A DNA stretch of 64,000 nt from Sorex araneus (GCF_027595985.1 NC_073305.1:83299126-83363125), one strand, 5' to 3'; shown: positions 11,508 through 22,204, numbered from the stretch's first letter. The notes: generated from the sequence alone by a model not told the origin. Made by a program: numbers and translations.

Positions 11508-11714
11508 TGCCCCCATGCCTGGCTGTCTTCACTGGGAACCCTTGGAGGGGGTGGGTTGAGTTTCCCTCCCCGCCCAGAGCAGAGACCTGGCAGCCAAAGA
11601 CCTCCGGAACGCAGCCACAGCCATGCTCAAGGCACTCTCTACACATTCAGATGAGCCTCATGCATGAAGGAACCGGCAGAGGGACACAGGTGCGTGGGAC
11701 CCGGGGCTGACTTT
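11508..11714. other. GC-rich segment after the duplication end
   Basis: CpG-containing, GC-rich sequence unlike the flanks. It may be the outermost part of an L1 5'UTR whose monomers resume at 12962, displaced by the retroviral remnant. I cannot confirm this without a full-length reference copy. Confidence 0.3.
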
Positions 11715-12955
11715 CCCAGCTTCCCATCTATAACAATATAATTTTAGCACAATCAACACGATTCAGGAGGACTGGAATTGGCAAAGTAGGAAGGGTACAA
11801 GCAAGAGGTTACATGCAAGCAAGCCAAGTATTGTTGGGTCCCAGTATAGGGGCTCTTCTAGCCACCTGTGGGAGGCCACTCTATAATTTTGGTTAAAATA
11901 GGCTTGGTAGGACCCTGAACAAACTCACGTCACAGCATGGGCCACAAATGGCACAGATCGAGGTTAATTTTTCATGTCTCATTATCACAGAGTACCCAAT
12001 GCCAAAACTGGGACATGTAAGAAGCTCACTCTGCAGCTGTCATAATGGCATGCGGGAACAGAGATTAGCCCATGCCCCTCCCATGGTTCCTTTAAGTCAC
12101 TTTCTTCAGTCTTATCTTGAGGGGTTATCTCCCATTGTCCAGACATTCCACTGGTCAGTATTGTTCTGTTTCCAAGCGGGGATGGGGGTGGCAGTTTTTA
12201 CATGTAAAGCATGGACCCAGGTTTTGATTCTGTCCACCTTCAGAGCAGTTGGTGTAGTCAAGATTGCGGTGTAAAAACCCTTCCATCCAGGTTCATGGGT
12301 GGCAGTCTTAAGTCACCTGATCCAGACCAGATCTCTCAACGCATGCGAATGTGGAATTACTACTTCCTCTTCATTCTGGTGGTGTGATCCAAGCCCTGAA
12401 TGGAGCTGGGCCTTGATACATGTAGGGCCAGTAATGATGGGAGAAAACAGATCATACATTCTGGCCTACACTTCCTCTTTCAAGGCTAAGTTGAAGTAGT
12501 GGTAGTTGGCCCAAAAGAATTTCAAAGTGAGCAGAGTTCCTCCTTAAAGGGGGTTCACACTCACAACAGGGCAATTGGAAAGGATGTTGGAGGCTGGGGA
12601 GGCTTCATTAATCTATCTTCCCACATATTCCCCTAGAGATTTCACCACCTTAAATCTTTAAAGGGAAAATGGCTCAAGTTTCGTCTTTTGGAGCTACTTT
12701 CTGCCGACACAGGCTGACCCTGCCTGCACAAGGGGTGAAATCTCAAGCGACCTTACTTCCTTCTTACTGCCCTGTTCAATCCTTTAAATAATAATTCACT
12801 GCGTTAGTCCAAGGGTCAACAATTTTCAACTTCCCTTTGGAAACCTCGCTTCCATGCCCATTCTTCCTATTTTACAGTTTTCTGGCTTAGAAAAAATATT
12901 CGCTAAATGGGGTATCAAGTCCATGGTGGAACAATAATTAAGAGTTATTAAAAAT
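11715..12955 (-). mobile_element. Endogenous retrovirus remnant (class I, gammaretrovirus-like), antisense
   Basis: Read on the minus strand, about 12190-12330 resembles the basic C-terminal end of a gammaretroviral integrase. The region before it (12330-12950) fits more pol, and the region after it (11715-12170) fits the start of an envelope gene. Stops and frame changes interrupt every frame, so no product is possible. No LTRs were seen at either side, so this is a truncated internal piece. The family call rests on resemblance and gene order only. Confidence 0.5.
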
Positions 12956-12961
12956 CTCTGT

Positions 12962-13775
12962 TCTGGATGTATTTCCTCCATCAGGTTTGTGAATCATCCT
13001 GGCCGGTAACCCATCACCCCCATCTGCAGCCCAGCCCTGAGCCCTCCCAAGCATCTCCCCAAACCTCATCCCCCTGCCAGTCACCACCCCCCAGCACAGA
13101 CTTTACTTCCTATATCAGGTGTGCAATGCCCTGACCAGTGATCCATCCCTCCCACGCCCCCATCGCCGCCTGCACCCCAGCCCTGTACCCCAAGGCAAGA
13201 TCCTCCCAGCATCTCACAGGACCACACACTGTTGATAGTCACCACCCTTCCAGTGCCTACTGTACTTCCTTCATCAGTTGTATGAATCGCCCTGGCCAGT
13301 GACCCATTCCCCTCCTGCACCCCAACCCTGTACCCCAAGGCAAGCTCCTAACAGCATCTCGCCAGACCACATCACCCTGTCAGTCGCTGCCCCTCCAGCA
13401 CAGATCCATACTTCCTCCATCAGATGTGTGAATTGCCATGACTGGTGACCCATCCCCCCATCCTCCCAGTCTAGACCCCACCTGTACCTCAAGGCAAACT
13501 CCTCCCAGCATCTCTCTGGCTCCACACCCCTCTGCTAGTCATGCCCCCCCATCACCACCCGCACTTCCACCATCAGGTGTGTGAATTCCCATTACTGATT
13601 ATCCATCCCTCCCTACTTACCCCTCCACCCACCCTCCCCCACTGCACCCCACCCCTGTACCAAAAGGCAAGCTCCTCCCAGCACCTTGCTGGATCTGCAT
13701 CCCCCTTACAATCACTGCCCCTCAACTGCCAACTTTACTTTCTCCATCAGGTGTGTGGACCTCTAGTGTCATACC
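12962..13775 (+). repeat. About 5.5 tandem GC-rich monomers (140-175 bp)
   Basis: Each unit begins with a variant of tccatcaggtgtgtgaat and carries ccagtgacccatccc, ccctgtaccccaaggcaag, ctcccagcatctc and a tail such as ccagcacagactttact. Units start near 12969, 13107, 13267, 13411, 13566 and 13741. They differ by substitutions and small indels. Because L1 ORF1-like sequence follows, this looks like a tandem-monomer L1 5'UTR. Confidence 0.8.
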
Positions 13776-15255
13776 CCCATCTACCACTCAGCATAAACTT
13801 GAAATCCCTAATCACAAAACCCCGTGGAAACGTTCTCTGCACTCCACATGAAGTACTAGTAAACCCAGGCCTCACATATACCTATCAATAAGCCACAACA
13901 ACACACAGAGATAGCCCAATTGTAGGGCCAAAACATACAACATGAAAAAAAACTCCAAAATGCAACGGTCACTATGGTAAAACAACACAAATACTCAATA
14001 AGCCTAATGATTGAAGTTGCTAGTCCAAAAGAATAAAATAGTAACAATGAACTTCATAATCTGTTTGATAAGGAATTTTAAATTAAGCATTTAAGGATGT
14101 ATAAGAGGCTCAAAAAACCAATGGAATGCACTGCTGATAAAATATAAGAGGATAGGATAGCGGAGGTGAGGAAAATGCAAATGAAAATACAAGCAGAAAT
14201 GACAGACCTAAAAAAACTTGGTAAGTGAAACAAAAAACTTAGTGGAAGGCCTCAGCAACAGAGTAACAAGCTGCTGAGGACAGAATCAGTGAGCTCCAAG
14301 ATGAGGTGAAAAGGATCTCCAGACAACAGCAGAAAATGGAAATGAGCCTCAAAATTAAACAACAGATGTCAAGAGAAAATTGGGATGAAGCCAAGAGGAA
14401 TAATTTAAGAATAACTGGAGTCCAGAGGGACAGGAAGAAAACCCTGATGAAGAAGAAACTGTCAAAGACATCATTGCTAAGACATTCCGAGAGCTGAAGA
14501 GCATATGCAATCATATTTAGGAGGCCCGAAGGATACCAGGTAAAAGAAATTCAAATAAAAATATTTCAAGACACATCCTGATAACAATGATACTTGGATT
14601 ACCTGAACAGACCTATCATAATTAAGGAAATTGAAATAGTAATCAAAAGTCTCCAAAAATACAAAAGTCCTATTTCAGATGGATTCACTATTGAATTCTT
14701 ACAAACCTTCAAAGAGGACCTCCTTCAAATCCTGTTTAAGCTATTTCAAGAAACTGAAGAGAAACACTTCCAAACAGTTTCTATGATGCAAAAATCACCC
14801 TCATACCAAAAGCAGACACCACAAAAAAAAAGAGAATTACAGGCCAATATCCGTGATGAATACAGATACAAAGATCCTCAACAAAATTTTAGCAAATAGA
14901 ATTCAATGACTCATCAAAAAGATCATACACCATGAACATTTATGATTCATCCTGGGGATGCAAAGATAGTTTATCATTGACATGTTCTGAAAGTAGACCC
15001 AAGAATCAAACATGATGGCCTCTTAGTATCTGTATTGCAAATCATAACGCCCCAAATTAGAGAAAGAGTTAAGAAAGATTGTACCTGCCATGGAAGCAGT
15101 GAGTGGGATAGGATGGGTGGCAGGAAGGACACTAGGAACAATGGTGGTAGAAAATGTGTACTGTTAGAGGGATGAGTGCTCATGCATTGTATGACTAAAA
15201 CATAATCATGAAAATGTGTAACTATCTCATGCTGATCCAATAAAACTTATTTTTT
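13776..15255 (+). mobile_element. L1 with ORF1, internally deleted ORF2 and 3' end
   Basis: A coiled-coil ORF1-like stretch runs about 14110-14400 (SELQDEVKRISRQQQKMEM in one frame), followed by the RNA-binding segment KRNNLRITGV. At about 14585 it passes abruptly to ORF2 coding for [19 protein letters not shown] and DGFTIEF (14594-14960). At about 14985 it jumps to the 3'UTR (gatggcctcttagtatctg) and ends ccaataaaacttatttttt. Two internal deletions and scattered stops make it dead. Confidence 0.8.
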
Positions 15256-15407
15256 AAAAAAGCATTCAAAGAATGCCATGTTAAAGCATTGTTCAGAAGA
15301 TCAAGGAGATGTGTTCAGAAGATCAAGGAGATACTTTCAGATGAGCCCCTAACATACTTTTTGCCAATTGCTATTTAATATTATTTTTATTCTTTATAAA
15401 AGTAAAA

Positions 15408-15658
15408 TGGGCTGGAGCGATAGCACAGCAGGTATTGAGTTTGCCTTGCACGTGGCCAACCCAGGTTCAATTCCTCCGCCCCTCTTGGAGAGCCCGGCAA
15501 GCTACCAAGAGTATCTCACCCTCATGGCAGAGCCTGGCAAGTTACCCATGGCATATTCAATATGCCAAAAACAGTAACAAGTCTTACAATGGAGACGTTA
15601 CTGGTGCCCACTCGAGCAAATCCATGAGCAATGGGATGACAGTGAGAGTGATATAGTG
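15408..15658 (+). mobile_element. Type 2 SOR-like SINE, inserted in duplication copy B
   Basis: Sense-strand full-length element: gggctggagcgatagcacag (A box), ggttcaattcctccgcccc (B box), ggagagcccggcaagctac, ggcatattcaatatgccaa, and tail atgacagtgagagtgata. TSD ataaaagtaaaa is a perfect 12 bp at 15396-15407 and 15659-15670. The equivalent position in copy A (near 6530) has no insertion. Confidence 0.95.
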
Positions 15659-15949
15659 ATAAAAGTAAAACAATATACTTTATTAAAGAATTTTATAAAA
15701 TCAAAATGGTAAAATAATATGCTGACAGGCTCAGCAATTTTCATTTTTCATTTTTAACTTTCTTCTTTCATAATTATATATAGCAATGATCATTAGCTGA
15801 ATAGTAGAGCTATTTGTGCACTTTCACTATTATTTAGCACTTACATTTTATAAAAGATACAAATGCATATAAAGATACACATGGAAAAACCCTTTATGAT
15901 ATTGTTAGTCATCATTTCCTATTAGTAAAATGTGCTCTCATTAGCTTTT

Positions 15950-16123
15950 TTTTTTTGGCTTTTTGGGTCACACCCGGCAATGCACAGCGATTACTCCTGG
16001 CTCTGCACTCAGGAGTCACTCCTGGCAGTGCTCAGGGGACTATATAGGATGCTGGGAATCGAACCCTGGTCAGCCACATGCAAGGCAAATGCCCTACCCG
16101 CTGTACTATCACTCCAGCCCCAA
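15950..16123 (-). mobile_element. Type 1 SOR-like SINE, inserted in duplication copy B
   Basis: T-run, ggctttttgggtcacaccc, ggctctgcactcaggagtc, gggaatcgaaccctggtca and head complement. TSD ctctcattagctttt is a perfect 15 bp at 15935-15949 and 16124-16138. Copy A keeps the empty site (ctctcattaggtttcattc near 6805). Confidence 0.95.
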
Positions 16124-17335
16124 CTCTCATTAGCTTTTATCCAAGAAAAAATGTATAAAGCAATATTCTGTACATCTACTAAAATAATCACTACACTCCT
16201 ATATGTTCAGCAGTTTTGAACACTGTCCCCTGATGTAAAAATAATCAATAAGGTGTAATCTTTACTTAATACAGGGTCCTCACTTATTTTCACTTAATAG
16301 TTAAATAGTAATATTTATAAGTAATAGCTACTTAATACTGTACAGATAACACAGAAAAAACAAAGGGGAAATATCAATATGTTGACTATTAAAAGAAAAG
16401 CAATTAAGAACTTTTTGAGATCTTCAATTCACTATTTTAGGAAGTAAGCAGAAAATCAACAGATGAATTGATGCTTCTGGATTTTCTTTGAGGCTATCAA
16501 AGTTAGAAATCTTTAAGTATACTGAAGTCTCATTTAAGTATAATTTAACTATTTGATAAATGTTAATTGGAAGAAGATACAACCCAAGAATGTCATAAAT
16601 TCTTAGAATTTGAAAAGATGACATATTTCTAATTTTCAGTATATAAATTATGTCTAAAATTCACAATTAATAATCAACCCCATTCAGCTTTAACATACTG
16701 TTTCCTGAAACAAAATTATGACACAGTCTTAAACTTGGAAAGAACTATAAAGGACATCCAGTTCAACTTCAAAGCTATTATTTTTTACCTCATAGACAAA
16801 AGCAGAGAAGTCTTAATCTTTCTTTACACAATTTTTATATAGTTATTACTACTTCATAATTTGGTATATGGAACTTAACAGATGATATAAGAAAGCACAC
16901 TCAAGAAATTTAAATAAGACATTTTGGGGAGGGTCACATCCTCTTTATCTATTCATCTGTAGTTGGACATATCCTGTCTATTGTACTAATGGCTACAATA
17001 ACATCAAATTTACATATTTATATGCTATATTTATTGGCTATCTCTCCTTGTAAAGAAATATTAAGAAAAACTTACGCTGCTCTATCAACTTCTGCAATCT
17101 AGATAACAAGAATACCATCTATATGGCAGGGGCTTGGTATTTGGTGAATGAAAACATTGCTGTAGGAAATATGTAGGTATATACCTGCTGAAGGGTATCT
17201 TTAAGGTGTATAGCTCAGGGGCCATCAGAAGAAGGCCAACTTGCCTTGAGAGGTAGATGGCGGTTTCTCAGAGATTGAAACACAGAACTAAGACTATATA
17301 TACCAGTTTGCAAAGTGTTCATCTACAAACTCCCT

Positions 17336-17372
17336 ATATATGTATATATATATGTATATATATATTTCCAAG
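17336..17372. repeat. TATATG-type microsatellite
   Basis: An alternating purine-pyrimidine run of TATATG and TATA units, present in copy B at the point where copy A has the nested L1 elements. Confidence 0.8.
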
Positions 17373-17829
17373 AACTATGACTCAATATAATTGAAGGTTC
17401 CTAAAATACACTGTTGATGTATTCAAGGAATAATTTGGACAGCGAAAAGAGTAGAGTGAGTTAAGCACTTGCTTTGCATATAATCACTCAGATTTGATCC
17501 CTGCCATCCATTATGGTTCCCCAGGCCCCCACCAGAATCTCTGAGCTCAGACAAGGAGCCCTGAGTACTGCCAAGTATATCTACTTTTGAGAGAATTTGA
17601 TGTGGGGTTCAAACAATTTTACCTTAACAATAATCTTTGATAATGCATTTGGATAATAACTTTAATAATTTTAATAGGTCCCATATCCTGCTGTGCCCTA
17701 GAGACACCAGGCATTACTGATATGGCCAGGCAGTGCTGGATGTTGAACCTTGCCTCATCGTGGAAGGTGTGAAATGATTCATTTGAGTCAGATCCCTTTA
17801 ACATGTTTTTGAGAGACATCCTTGATCTT

Positions 17830-18003
17830 TTTTTTTTCTTTTTAGGTCACATCTGGAATTGCACAGGGGTTATTCCTGGCTCATGCACTCAAGAATTACT
17901 CCTGGCAGTGCTCAGGGGACATGTGGAATGCTGGGAATCGAACCCGGGTCAGCTGCATGCAAGGCAAATGCCCTACCCACTGTGCTATCACTCCACCACC
18001 GAA
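17830..18003 (-). mobile_element. Type 1 SOR-like SINE
   Basis: T-run, taggtcacatctggaattg, ggttattcctggctcatgc, gggaatcgaacccgggtca and head complement ctatcactcca. TSD atccttgatctt is perfect at 17818-17829 and 18004-18015. The head end has a short alteration (ccaccaccg in place of ccagcccc). Confidence 0.92.
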
Positions 18004-18119
18004 ATCCTTGATCTTCTGTAAATGAAAGAACTTACTGCTAAGTTTATATAAATAAACATCTTCACAAATGGTACAGAAGTGCATCAGCTTGCATGTAATA
18101 TAGGATAAGTAAAACAGGC

Positions 18120-19830
18120 TCAGTGAAATAGTTTAAAGGACTGGCAAAGATGGCTGGCAAATTTGAAATCCTGAGTTTGATTTGTTGGCCAAGTATCACT
18201 CTAAAGTGGTCCCCAGACTCCCAGTGTCCTGATTTTGAGTACTCCTTCTGAGATAAAATATAACAAATGGATCTCTGAATGAAAACAACTTATCATAGAG
18301 GGCAATAAAACTGTCAGAGCAACAAAAGCAAAATTCCCCCCCCCCCCAAGTTTATTTTTCCCTACTAGGAACATGGTTAATGCAATGAAAAAAGATTAGA
18401 ATTTTAGGAGAATCACTAATTAAGGAAATAATCTTATTTCAAAAATTATCCAGCTGCATACAGAGTAGACACACTGAACTTTGAGATAATTGGGTGAACT
18501 CAAATCATTTTTAGTGTTTCTAAATCTTTCAGAAATGCGGGTATATGAAATTTTTATCTTTAAAATCAGTAAAGGATACAATAAGTTTCCAATTATTTTG
18601 GTTGCATATTACATACTCATGTTTATATGTACAGTAACATCACTGCAGATTCTTACTGTAAGTGACCATCAAAGTGTTACCTTGAGTTTCCTTTTCAAAA
18701 ATCCACACAAATATCAAACACCTTTCATATGAGGGATCATGAAGCTGTCATTAATTAGTGAGGTAACAGTTTTTAAGAGTGAATTACTTTGTGTTTAGGG
18801 GTACAATGTTCCCTACTTGATTGTCATTTAACACAAGGCCTCTAAATAAGACTGCTGTCTGGAAAATTGACAAGTAATGAAAGATAACTCCCACTTAAGA
18901 TTTCTCACTTGTCAATGAAAAAAAAATTAATGCCATTCTCTATTCAAAATTCACAGCTTCGCATCTGAAATAAAAGCTAACATTGTCTCTTAAAATACAG
19001 CACAAGAAATTAATCAGAACAGTTTTACCATACTGTTATAAAAGTGTGTTTAAGTTGTCATTATAGAAACTAAATTATGCCGATATTTATAACTATATCT
19101 CAAAACAGTTGAAAAACAGACAGAAGTATTGGAATTGAATAGAAACTTGTATCTAAATATGGGCTGCTTTAATTATTCAACTCAATTTCTAAATCACTAT
19201 TCTGCAACATGTTAGCAAATAGTGTTTTAGGTTCTGTAGTATATAGAAAATGTCTTTTAAAATACGCCCAGGTCCCAGAAAGAATTATTCTTTTAAGAAG
19301 ATCTTTATTAGTGTGTATTCCAAAGCACAGAAGAACAAGAGTCACTTAAGGCATCTTTCTGAGAGTTTGAGAATAATTTGTAGGTTACATTTAACCTGCA
19401 CTATATATCTTGATAAATTCACATTTTAATTCTTGCTCTGTTTTTAGTTGAAGACTATACAATTGTTATGGTAGGTAAAATATTCAAATATAAGTATTTC
19501 CATATGCTTAATACTTTATCAAAAAGATTCTTCTGATTTCCTACTTGAGTTTATCTACAGATTCATCTGTGATTTGATGTGATGCAATTATGTTTCTTCC
19601 CTTTCAATACTTTATTTTAATTATCTATGGTTGTATTATTTTCAGAATCTAGCAGTTCCGCAGCAAATGTGAGAAGAAATAAATTTTATTTTATATGTCA
19701 CTAGACATATTCTTCTAAACTGTCAATAAAATTTTAAATATTTTCAATAATTTACCAATGAATATGATTTTTATAGGCTCAAGTGCATACATTTAATTAA
19801 AGAACTCTTAATAGTTTGCTGGAGAGCTTT
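18120..19830. other. AT-rich sequence with little recognisable content
   Basis: A weak SINE-like stretch may lie at 18120-18260 and a C-run at 18336-18348. The rest shows no repeat, exon or RNA signature that I can support. Confidence 0.45.
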
Positions 19831-20164
19831 TGTTTACTTCCTCTTTGGGCCCATACCCTACAGTGCTCAGAGATCACTCCTGCAGATTCCTGACGGATTC
19901 AGCACCCCAGTGAATAAAACCTCCTTGTTCTCCCGCCATGGGTTGTCTCAGTGTGCTTGGTTAAACAAATTCCCAGTTACAACAATGTAGTTCCCAAAAG
20001 GCTTGCTGTGAAGGCAGGGGTGTCTGGATTTGGGGCCCACCACTGACCTGGCAAAGCTGCAATGGCAGAAAGTGTAACTCCAGAGAGCCTTGATATCAAA
20101 GCATTTAGGTAAAGAGGATTGTTTTTACTTTTCATTTAATTATGCATTTATTCAATTACAAAAT

Positions 20165-20280
20165 TTATTGTTGTGGCAGTGCTCAGGGATCATTCCTGGT
20201 TGTACTCAGGAAACTGGGGACTGAACCTGGGTGCATTGCATGCAAGGTGAACACCACCAGGTGTACTAATTCCTCAGCCC
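20165..20280 (-). mobile_element. Old partial SINE
   Basis: Diverged reverse-complement SINE body: gtggcagtgctcagggatca, ctggggactgaacctgggt, gcatgcaaggtgaacacc and terminal cagccc. It directly abuts the next SINE and has no TSD of its own. Confidence 0.55.
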
Positions 20281-20456
20281 GGGTTTTTTTTTTTCCTTTT
20301 TGGGGTATACTTAGTGATACTCACAGATTACTCCTGGCTCTGTGCCCAAGTATTATTCCTGGCAGTGCACAGGGTACCATATGGGATACTGGGATCTAAC
20401 CTGTGTCAACCACATGCAAAGCAAGTGCCCTACCTACTGTACTACAGCTCTGAACC
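20281..20456 (-). mobile_element. Diverged type 1 SINE
   Basis: T-run followed by ctttttggggtatacttag, ttactcctggctctgtgcc, accatatgggatactggga and gcaagtgccctacctactg. Layout is complete but diverged, and no clear TSD was found. It is adjacent to an older SINE in the same orientation. Confidence 0.75.
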
Positions 20457-20529
20457 CCTCAGGATTCTTTTTAAAGAGAAGAGGCCACCACCAGAGTGGT
20501 GCATTAGAATGCAAATAATATCAAGTTGA

Positions 20530-20940
20530 AGGCAAGTGGGGTCCAAGAGACTCAGAAGAAAATGTAGTCACTTATCTCAGTCCCAAAGAATAATTAAGAT
20601 AGGATTCCTCTGCCAGAAGAATTGTTAAGAGAGATGGCTCTATCTCAAAGATCTATCTGCAGGTCTGGGAAAACTTCTAATTACCATTCAATTCTCCTTC
20701 CTTCCCACCTCCTCTCACTGTATTGTGAATTACCCTCCTCTGCTTTGAAGTTCTAGAGACAAATCTGTTCCTTAGGTTTGCCTACATGCCTGAGAAGCTC
20801 TGAGGCCTATTGGACATGTTAATTATTTCTCTCGTTAATCTGGTTTAGGTCAATTTAATTTGGCCAGCTGAAGTACCTAAGTGAGAAAAGAAACTTTCAT
20901 TCTGATACATTTATAAGATTTATAATTTAATGACATGTTT
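20530..20940. other. No recognised feature
   Basis: Mixed-composition sequence between SINEs and an L1 tail. No supported gene or repeat. Confidence 0.45.
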
Positions 20941-20944
20941 CTCA

Positions 20945-21125
20945 AGTCCCCCCCCCACCTCATTTTTATTGAGGCATTATGTTTTGGTTTAAAGTACTGT
21001 TAATGATAGTTTCCTTTGTAGATCATTCCAATACCACACCCACAGTGTTTGCTTTCCTCCACCAGTCTCCCAATGACCCCGTCCCACCCATCCACTCCCT
21101 ACCTTTGAATCTTTGTCTCTCTCAG
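20945..21125 (-). mobile_element. Old L1 3' end, antisense
   Basis: Starts with a C-run and catttttattgaggcatta, then aaagtactgttaatgatag, then C-rich ctccaccagtctcccaatga. It parallels 1215-1420 in order and composition. Read on the other strand it is the G-rich 3'UTR and terminal A-rich end of an old L1. Confidence 0.5.
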
Positions 21126-21138
21126 CCTCACTCTCTCT

Positions 21139-21346
21139 GTCTCTCTCGCTCGCTGTCTCTCTCGCTCGCTGTCTCTCTCGCTCGCTGTCTCTCTCGCTCG
21201 CTGTCTCTCTCGCTCGCTGTCTCTCTCGCTCGCTGTCTCTCTCGCTCGCTGTCTCTCTCGCTCGCTGTCTCTCTCGCTCGCTGTCTCTCTCGCTCGCTGT
21301 CTCTCTCGCTCGCTGTCTCTCTCGCTCGCTGTCTCTCTCGCTCGCT
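21139..21346. repeat. 13 perfect copies of a 16-bp CpG-containing minisatellite
   Basis: The unit gtctctctcgctcgct repeats 13 times end to end over 208 bp without a mismatch. Degenerate CT-rich edges lie at 21115-21138 and 21347-21362. Each unit has two CpGs. Long open frames on both strands are only the repeat translated into Ser/Leu/Arg or Arg/Glu strings. Confidence 0.97.
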
Positions 21347-21369
21347 GTCTCTCCCTGTCTCTTGATCAC

Positions 21370-21400
21370 CCCCCCCCCCCCACACACACACACACACACA
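21370..21400. repeat. Poly(C) followed by (CA)n
   Basis: About eleven C residues followed by nine CA units, directly after the minisatellite. Such a stack is prone to assembly error. Confidence 0.9.
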
Positions 21401-21407
21401 TCTAGCC

Positions 21408-21602
21408 TAGTGATTCTGAAGGTGAGTTATAGTAATCTCATCTCAGAGGCACTTGAAAAATCAGATAGTTGGATTGCATGTGGTAGTAACCTCTGGAGCC
21501 ATGATTAGCATTCTGCTTAAAGAAGAAAATCCCCAGGGAGAGTTGAGCACTTTTTTCTCCCTAAAAAGAGGGTGGTAAGCCAAATGAGTTTGGGAACCTA
21601 TA
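21408..21602 (+). mobile_element. Possible hAT-type DNA transposon fossil
   Basis: Starts ctagtgattctgaagg and ends ggtaagccaaatgagtttgg then gaaccta, resembling the ends of the 34410-34596 element (cagtgcttcccaa and aataagttcggggacctctg). The imperfect terminal inverted repeats fit a non-autonomous hAT family. Highly diverged. Confidence 0.4.
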
Positions 21603-21834
21603 ATCTAGACTATGCTTCTTTTAGCCTTGTAGTTCAGAAGCAAATGTCATGGTCAATTTCACAGGTCCACAACTGGAGAGAAATTTCGCTTAAAATAATC
21701 AGGATGTTGAATAACACCCTTGTATGAATTAAAAGACAGAAAAATGAGATTTTGCATTTTAATATTAAAGCTGGATTGTTATGCAATAAATACTATAAAG
21801 TGATAGGATGCCACTCTCTTTTTAAAATTCCCAT

Positions 21835-22030
21835 ATGAAACCAAATCTCCAAAGCGATCCTAATTGGAGGAATGCCCATTGGGAAATGATTAGGTACATG
21901 AACGTGATTACGGTCCTTTTTAATAAAGGGAGGCCTGGAGAGCCATCCCGTTGCCATTTTCTCCATGTAAAGATAGAAGTGAAGATGGCAGCAATGTCAG
22001 CCTCAGTAAATGTCAACAGCAGTCCTTTTC
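21835..22030 (+). mobile_element. Old MaLR-type (MLT1-like) LTR fragment
   Basis: The order ccaaatctccaaagcgat, attgggaaatgattaggta, ataaagggaggcctggaga, ctccatgtaaagatagaag matches the internal layout of mammalian MLT1/MaLR LTRs as I know them. Such LTRs are ancient and shared among placentals. No ends or TSD could be placed. The open frame across it is incidental. Confidence 0.5.
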
Positions 22031-22059
22031 ATTGCTTCCTATTAAGATTCAGTGGTCAG

Positions 22060-22200
22060 TTGTGGATTTGGGGGGAGGGAGGCATGTCTGACTGTCCTCA
22101 GGGTATACAAGAAACTTTGCTCAGATTATACCTGGTGAGACTTGTGGGACCATATACAGTGACAGGGACTGAACCTTATTTGATCCTGTATACAGGGCCC
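22060..22200 (-). mobile_element. Very old SINE-like remnant
   Basis: Faint reverse-complement SINE layout: ctcagattatacctggtga, gggaccatatacagtgac, gggactgaacctta. Assigned by order of landmarks only. Confidence 0.35.
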
Positions 22201-22204
22201 CTCT

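Larger units (their letters stand above)
15256..17595 (+). repeat. Direct duplication, copy B
   Basis: Same orientation as copy A (6404-8217 plus 11270-11507). It holds two SINEs absent from copy A (15408-15658 and 15950-16123) and lacks the SINE and the nested L1s of copy A. It also has an extra internal repeat of gttcagaagatcaaggaga near 15290-15330 and a TATATG-type microsatellite at 17336-17365 beside the L1 insertion point of copy A. Confidence 0.88.

Noticed and set aside
13081..13891. Pro-, Gly- and Trp-rich frames of 83-116 codons
   Set aside because: They lie in the GC-rich tandem monomers, where stop codons are rare. Open frames exist on both strands and there is no recognisable domain.
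19835..20060. Possible retroviral LTR end (ataaaacctccttgttctcc)
   Set aside because: A polyadenylation-like signal and T/C-rich run are suggestive, but no LTR ends, primer-binding site or TSD were seen, and part of the segment resembles an old SINE.
20979..21508. Long Ser/Leu/Arg-rich and Arg/Glu-rich open frames on both strands
   Set aside because: They are translations of the 16-bp minisatellite. A multiple-of-three mismatch with the repeat length cycles the frames, and no gene context exists.
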